A stretch of DNA of 8,569 nucleotides from DASPPK01 sp964399235 (GTDB lineage: Archaea; Thermoproteota; Bathyarchaeia; Bathyarchaeales; Bathycorpusculaceae): positions 1 to 8,569 of the forward strand of contig CAYNQC010000056.1 in assembly GCA_964399235.1 (NCBI GenBank). Reading direction: 5' to 3'. The notes under the pieces were generated by a model. That model saw only the letters and a program-made list of their open reading frames with translations. It was not told where the DNA came from and searched no databases. Positions within the stretch are counted from its first letter, which is position 1; every line of letters begins with the position of its first letter. Positions 5,448 to 8,569 of this stretch are shown here, piece after piece. The translations under genes and the position numbers were made by a program.

Positions 5448-6688
5448 CCAAACTTCTTTGCCTTGCCAATCAGGTTCATCATCGTAGGCATTAGATCCAT
5501 TCCTCTTATCCTGTTTAAGCCACCTTTGGCGCATGTTCTTTCACCGTACTTGGTAACGTCGTCACGACGAACTCCTGGTCCCGCAATTGCGACTGGAACA
5601 GGGTCGCCTTCATGGTTTCGCGTAACCGAGGAAGTTGTGTGATCGGCTGTGACCGCGATGTAAGTGAGACGTGGATCTGTGTTGTCGATTATATGACCAA
5701 GCATCATGTCGACCTTTTCAATTATCTCGATTTTCTCTTTGACGTTTCCATCGTGGCTTGCCACATCTGTCGCCTTCACATGCAGAAGCACGAAATCATG
5801 TGTTTTCAAAGCCTGAACAGCTGCCTTCGCCTTTGCCATGTAATCCGTTTGTGGGGTTCCTGTTGCACCTTTCACGCCGATTAAGTCCATGCCTACGACT
5901 CCAGACACGCCCTTTATGAGAGAAACAGCTGCAACACACGCTGGTTTAATGTCATATCTTTCCTGAAGAGTGGGCAGTCGAGGTATGCCGCCTGCACCTC
6001 TGCAAAGAATCATGTTTGCCACAGGCAGTCTGCGCTTGACCCTTTGTCTGTTAACAGCGTGCACTTCCAAAACCCTGTGAAATTCTTTTGTAAGCACGTT
6101 CACAATTTGAGCCGTACGCTCAGCCTCAAAACTCCTTTCAAATGGTTTTACTTCCAAGACTCTCTTTCTAGTTGTCTCCGGGTCAGAATCGCTTATTGCC
6201 GACGACAGTCTCGGACCATGAAGAACCAATATTGCACGGTGCTGGATAGTGTTCTTGAACAAAAACCTAACATTAATGGCTGCCGGAAGTCTTATTTTCT
6301 GCAGACTCGCCGCCAGTTTTGCAGCATCTTCATTCGCAATTCTGCCAGCACGTCTGTCCAAGACAACAAGATCATCATTCACGGTTGCGAAGTTACATCT
6401 GAAAGCAACATCCCCCGGCAAAACTTCAACGCCTGAGCCTACAGCTTCCAGCGCCCCCCTGCCGGAATAAACCTTCCAAGGATCATAACCAAGCATTGCA
6501 AGAGTAGCAGTGTCGCTGCCAGGAGGAATTCCAGGCGCGATTGGGTCCATTATTCCACAGACACCATTCTCCGCGATTCGATCCAAGTTTGGCTTTGAAG
6601 CCACTTCCAGAGGCGTCTTCCAGCCAAGTTCCTCTATCGGCCTGTCAGCCATTCCATCTGCAATGATTAGAATCGCTTTGCAGCTCAA
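5441..6688 (-). CDS. apgM: 2,3-bisphosphoglycerate-independent phosphoglycerate mutase, archaeal type
   Basis: A 415-residue cytoplasmic enzyme of glycolysis and gluconeogenesis that interconverts 3- and 2-phosphoglycerate. It belongs to the alkaline-phosphatase superfamily in the archaeal ApgM branch. Metal and phosphate ligands are visible: Asp11 in IIADGMAD, the phosphoserine nucleophile Ser58 in GIPPGSDTATLAMLGYDP, Asp308 and His312 in HVKATDVASHDG, Asp349-His350 in VTADHTT, and His359 in NHEGDPVP. Length is normal for ApgM (about 400-415), well below the 510 of the bacterial iPGM. YSGRGALEA (74-82) and the GAGGIP block (231-236) are also typical. The start is TTG with GAGGG nine bases upstream, and an in-frame TGA a few codons before it excludes a longer form. 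It converges on the kinase gene with 9 bp between stops, and shares no operon with it. Confidence 0.93.
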   Translation of the reverse strand: MSCKAILIIADGMADRPIEELGWKTPLEVASKPNLDRIAENGVCGIMDPIAPGIPPGSDTATLAMLGYDPWKVYSGRGALEAVGSGVEVLPGDVAFRCNFATVNDDLVVLDRRAGRIANEDAAKLAASLQKIRLPAAINVRFLFKNTIQHRAILVLHGPRLSSAISDSDPETTRKRVLEVKPFERSFEAERTAQIVNVLTKEFHRVLEVHAVNRQRVKRRLPVANMILCRGAGGIPRLPTLQERYDIKPACVAAVSLIKGVSGVVGMDLIGVKGATGTPQTDYMAKAKAAVQALKTHDFVLLHVKATDVASHDGNVKEKIEIIEKVDMMLGHIIDNTDPRLTYIAVTADHTTSSVTRNHEGDPVPVAIAGPGVRRDDVTKYGERTCAKGGLNRIRGMDLMPTMMNLIGKAKKFGA

Positions 6689-6697
6689 CCGTGCCCG

Positions 6698-6702
6698 CCC
6701 TC
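6698..6702 (-). promoter_or_regulatory. Ribosome-binding site supporting the TTG start of apgM
   Basis: GAGGG on the minus strand, nine bases before TTG 6686-6688. The in-frame TGA that excludes a longer start overlaps the G-rich stretch. This makes the TTG the only plausible start. Confidence 0.5.
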
Positions 6703-6899
6703 ACAGTTCAAGAACACATTAACGTTTAGGTTAGGCAAGTTAAAACACTTACGCAGTGACCGTCACACATGCTTCTCAGTACCAACGATTTTCAGATGCT
6801 TACCCAGCCCGAATGCCCTCGCGACGCGCGCAAAGTCACTCGTTACACTTCACCATTCTTCCAACGTAGGCTAAAAGCCTTCCAAACTTCAAAACTGTC

Positions 6900-6906
6900 A
6901 AAAAAA
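6900..6906 (-). terminator. T7 tract downstream of the membrane-protein gene
   Basis: Seven T on the minus strand, about 85 bases after the stop at 6990. Such T tracts are common archaeal termination sites and this is the first one after the two-gene right-end unit. The distance from the stop makes the call tentative. Confidence 0.3.
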
Positions 6907-6989
6907 CGTCGTCAAAGAGCGCCCCCTACGTGCCCGAGGTGCTTTCTCGTCTATGATTCGGTGTTTCCCCGGATTTAGTGGCATCGAGC

Positions 6990-8009
6990 CTAGACTTTTA
7001 GAATCTTGTAGATGTAGAGAAGCAGGAAAATCACCCCTAGGACGCTCAACAGACTTGTGATTGAAATGACTGGCTGAAACATTTGAGCTGTAGTTTCTGA
7101 AAGTTGCGGCATGACTAGAAGGTTGATGAGAAGTGGAGCCGCAACGAAAAAGATTACTAGAAAGAAGTATTTTCCACGGAGCGCACTCGCCTGTTGCATC
7201 TGAGGTAAGAGTTGAAGGATTCTATCTTCGTGAAGCCTCTTGCTGATTTTGGTGATTTCATTACTCAAGTCACTCAGTGCGTCGACAACCTGACGACAAA
7301 TGGCTGCTAAACTTTTGTCGATTTTTTCATTCAGCTTCAAAACAGCCATAGAGCTTCTGAGATCAACCTCAAGTCCTCGTTCCATGCTTGATTTCTCAAC
7401 AAAAAAGGCAGATGGTGCTTCCCATGTGTCGATTATTTGTTTAAGGAGGTCGAATATTTGCCATTCTTTCTTGATATCTTGTCTTTTTTTCTGGTAAACC
7501 TTGTAAAGGTTCGAGTCCATTTCTGAAAGCATTAGGCCCGTTGCGGGCAGTCCCTCTTGTTTGAGTTTCAAATTCAAGAGCACCGCAAAATTGACAAACA
7601 TCAAAGACGCTTTTCTAGAAACTCGTTCGTACAGATTTCTCTCTTCGGCAATTGTCGTGGTCGCTGCAAGCTTAGAGAACGTTTTTTCCAACGAATGCAA
7701 ATGGGTTTCAATTGACTGCATTTTCTGCAATGATAAAACTTCAAGAAGATAATGCGGCAACTTTTCGGTGAGGTCGCTTGCGAGTTCGCTGAATCTTCCC
7801 TGAGTGAACATCAGTCCTGCTGTGATTATTCCAAGCAGTGTTCCAAATGTTGCCGTGGTTGTTTCCAAAACAGTTTTCAAATCACCGTAGCTTACGGAAT
7901 TAACCATGCTCAGCCACGTCAAGATGGCAGTTCCTCCGGCAGCCACTAACAGAATGGAAACGAGAAACAAGGAGTTCTTCAAATATTCATCTGCCCTTAA
8001 CTGATTCAA
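6990..8009 (-). CDS. Membrane protein with four helices and a long helical cytoplasmic domain
   Basis: Not recognised as a named family. The 339 residues show two hydrophobic segments near the start (about 12-34 and 50-68), then some 210 polar residues (69-279) rich in Leu, Lys, Glu and Gln, then two more hydrophobic segments (280-300 and 313-335). The positive-inside rule puts both ends and the long middle part in the cytoplasm. The middle is predicted mainly helical with heptad-like stretches (about 88-115, 220-262), suggesting coiled-coil or bundle packing. There is no nucleotide-binding, protease or transporter motif. The layout recalls signalling or scaffold proteins, but no function is claimed. 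The assumed TTG start (8007-8009) overlaps the upstream gene by 23 bp; a TTG at 7980-7982, just after the upstream TGA, is an alternative. Either way translation is probably coupled to the upstream gene. Confidence 0.7.
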   Translation of the reverse strand: MNQLRADEYLKNSLFLVSILLVAAGGTAILTWLSMVNSVSYGDLKTVLETTTATFGTLLGIITAGLMFTQGRFSELASDLTEKLPHYLLEVLSLQKMQSIETHLHSLEKTFSKLAATTTIAEERNLYERVSRKASLMFVNFAVLLNLKLKQEGLPATGLMLSEMDSNLYKVYQKKRQDIKKEWQIFDLLKQIIDTWEAPSAFFVEKSSMERGLEVDLRSSMAVLKLNEKIDKSLAAICRQVVDALSDLSNEITKISKRLHEDRILQLLPQMQQASALRGKYFFLVIFFVAAPLLINLLVMPQLSETTAQMFQPVISITSLLSVLGVIFLLLYIYKILKV

Positions 8010-8496
8010 ATGTCAAAGTGCATTTGCCAGCGCCTTTTATCAACGCCTTGTCCCAATTGCAGATACCTCTGTTCGGACCAAGCATAGTGTCAATAATCAC
8101 CCTGGCTGCACTCGCGCAGATTAAATCACAAAACTTGCTCTTAACATTTAGACCCACGTCCTTACCGACATGAAGCATAGGGCAATCTGATATGGCAATA
8201 GCAAATTTCGATTCTGTCAACTCGACTGGCTGGAACTCTGCTCCACCAAAACTAAGATAGATTTCCAACACTTTTGCCAAGGTCTTCATGTCACTGTCTC
8301 TCAGCCCAAGGATTTCTTTTATCCCCCTGATGACAATCGAGTCGGTTTCGTTGATCTGGGCTGCCAGCTCTTGTTCTCCACGCCCTGACCTTCCAAGAAT
8401 AGGTACGATCACATCAAGGGGTGGATACTGATGTTTCCTCAACAGATCTCTGATCTGCTTTTCAGCAGTCTTTTTCAAGTCCCCACCTACATACAT
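7987..8496 (-). CDS. Small cysteine-containing protein, V4R/MetOD1-like pattern
   Basis: A 169-residue soluble protein without signal peptide or membrane segment. The N-terminal half (1-90) is mixed helical. The C-terminal half carries five cysteines: Cys105 in SDCPMLHVG, Cys123 and Cys127 in FCDLIC, Cys146, and Cys159 in GKCTLTFE. The order CP, then CxxxC, then a late G-x-C before a beta strand resembles the ligand- or metal-binding V4R, MetOD1 and ATC-hydrolase groups, which are often sensory. This is inference from pattern, not an established match. It is followed by the membrane protein with a 23-bp overlap, so the two likely work together. The ATG at 8496 has a TATA-like box about 20 bp upstream and may be leaderless; a TTG at codon 7, preceded by GGTGG, is the alternative start. 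Confidence 0.65.
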   Translation of the reverse strand: MYVGGDLKKTAEKQIRDLLRKHQYPPLDVIVPILGRSGRGEQELAAQINETDSIVIRGIKEILGLRDSDMKTLAKVLEIYLSFGGAEFQPVELTESKFAIAISDCPMLHVGKDVGLNVKSKFCDLICASAARVIIDTMLGPNRGICNWDKALIKGAGKCTLTFESVKGR

Positions 8497-8512
8497 TTAT
8501 CGAACTTCATTC

Positions 8513-8518
8513 CATAAA
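8513..8518 (-). promoter_or_regulatory. Possible TATA box of the right-end operon
   Basis: The minus strand reads CGTTTATGG. Transcription about 25 nt downstream would start near 8490, at or just after the ATG at 8496. A second AT-rich candidate, GATAAATG (8496-8503), would instead fit the TTG start at codon 7. The sequence does not decide between them. Confidence 0.3.
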
Positions 8519-8569
8519 CGTCTTTTGCTCATATCGGTTTTGAAGTTTCAGCACACCACGTGAGCGCGC

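Larger units (their letters stand above)
6689..6989. other. Gene-free region upstream of apgM
   Basis: It should contain the apgM promoter; the best candidate is the weak TTTTAA at 6740-6745 on the minus strand. Other elements are an 11-bp palindrome GTGAC-C-GTCAC (6756-6766), a small hairpin AGGCT-AAA-AGCCT (6868-6880) and a run of seven A (6900-6906). A plus-strand frame of 69 codons (6769-6978) has an ATG and one CPRC motif but no ribosome-binding site or recognisable product, and was not called. No tRNA or other RNA gene was found. Confidence 0.45.

Noticed and set aside
6044..6436. Plus-strand frame of 130 codons inside apgM
   Set aside because: It lies wholly antisense to apgM, whose conserved catalytic motifs fix the coding strand.
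6756..6766. GTGAC-C-GTCAC palindrome as an apgM operator
   Set aside because: An 11-bp dyad with 5-bp arms occurs often by chance, and no clear apgM promoter nearby gives it context.
6769..6978. Plus-strand frame of 69 codons in the gap before the membrane-protein gene
   Set aside because: It has an ATG and a CPRC motif, but no ribosome-binding site, no promoter and a composition unlike a folded protein. Chance is a sufficient explanation.
6900..6990. Possible tRNA or C/D-box RNA in the GC-richer stretch beside the membrane gene
   Set aside because: No cloverleaf could be folded, no GTTCRA T-loop signature was seen, and no proper C and D box pair was present.

Overview
This window looks like archaeal chromosome, most probably from an uncultured lineage near Bathyarchaeia/TACK or Thermoplasmata-like archaea. 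That placement is inferred from gene content and was not measured. The supporting signs are an archaeal-type phosphoglycerate mutase (ApgM), a COG3199-type ATP-NAD kinase, an SDR-type threonine dehydrogenase closely resembling that of Thermoplasma, TATA-like boxes about 25 nt before several starts, several TTG/GTG starts, and a secreted-protein tail of the form Pro-Glu-Tyr, hydrophobic helix, Lys-rich end. The sequence is a scaffold: positions 5200-5299 are exactly 100 N.

Layout from left to right. 1-145 holds nothing convincing. 146-370 (-) encodes the C-terminal membrane-anchor end of a surface protein, probably a remnant. 533-1681 (-) is a lysine 6-dehydrogenase/saccharopine dehydrogenase family enzyme with its own promoter. 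1682-2048 is a gene-free stretch with palindromes and a likely terminator. 2049-3275 (-) and 3315-4292 (-) are kbl and tdh, an operon for threonine breakdown. 4293-4438 is a divergent promoter region. 4439-5431 (+) is the NAD kinase, interrupted by the gap. 5441-6688 (-) is apgM, converging on the kinase with 9 bp between stop codons. 6689-6989 is gene-free. 6990-8009 (-) is a four-helix membrane protein of unknown function, overlapping by 23 bp the end of 7987-8496 (-), a small cysteine-containing protein of unknown function.

The genes mostly describe central amino-acid and carbon metabolism. Tdh oxidises threonine to 2-amino-3-ketobutyrate, which Kbl splits with CoA to glycine and acetyl-CoA. 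The LysDH-like enzyme probably oxidises an amine or amino acid with NAD(P). The kinase would supply NADP. ApgM interconverts 3- and 2-phosphoglycerate. The only candidate for something undescribed is the overlapping pair at the right end, a small putative sensor-like cysteine protein with a helical membrane protein. No mobile element, CRISPR array, tRNA or rRNA was seen.
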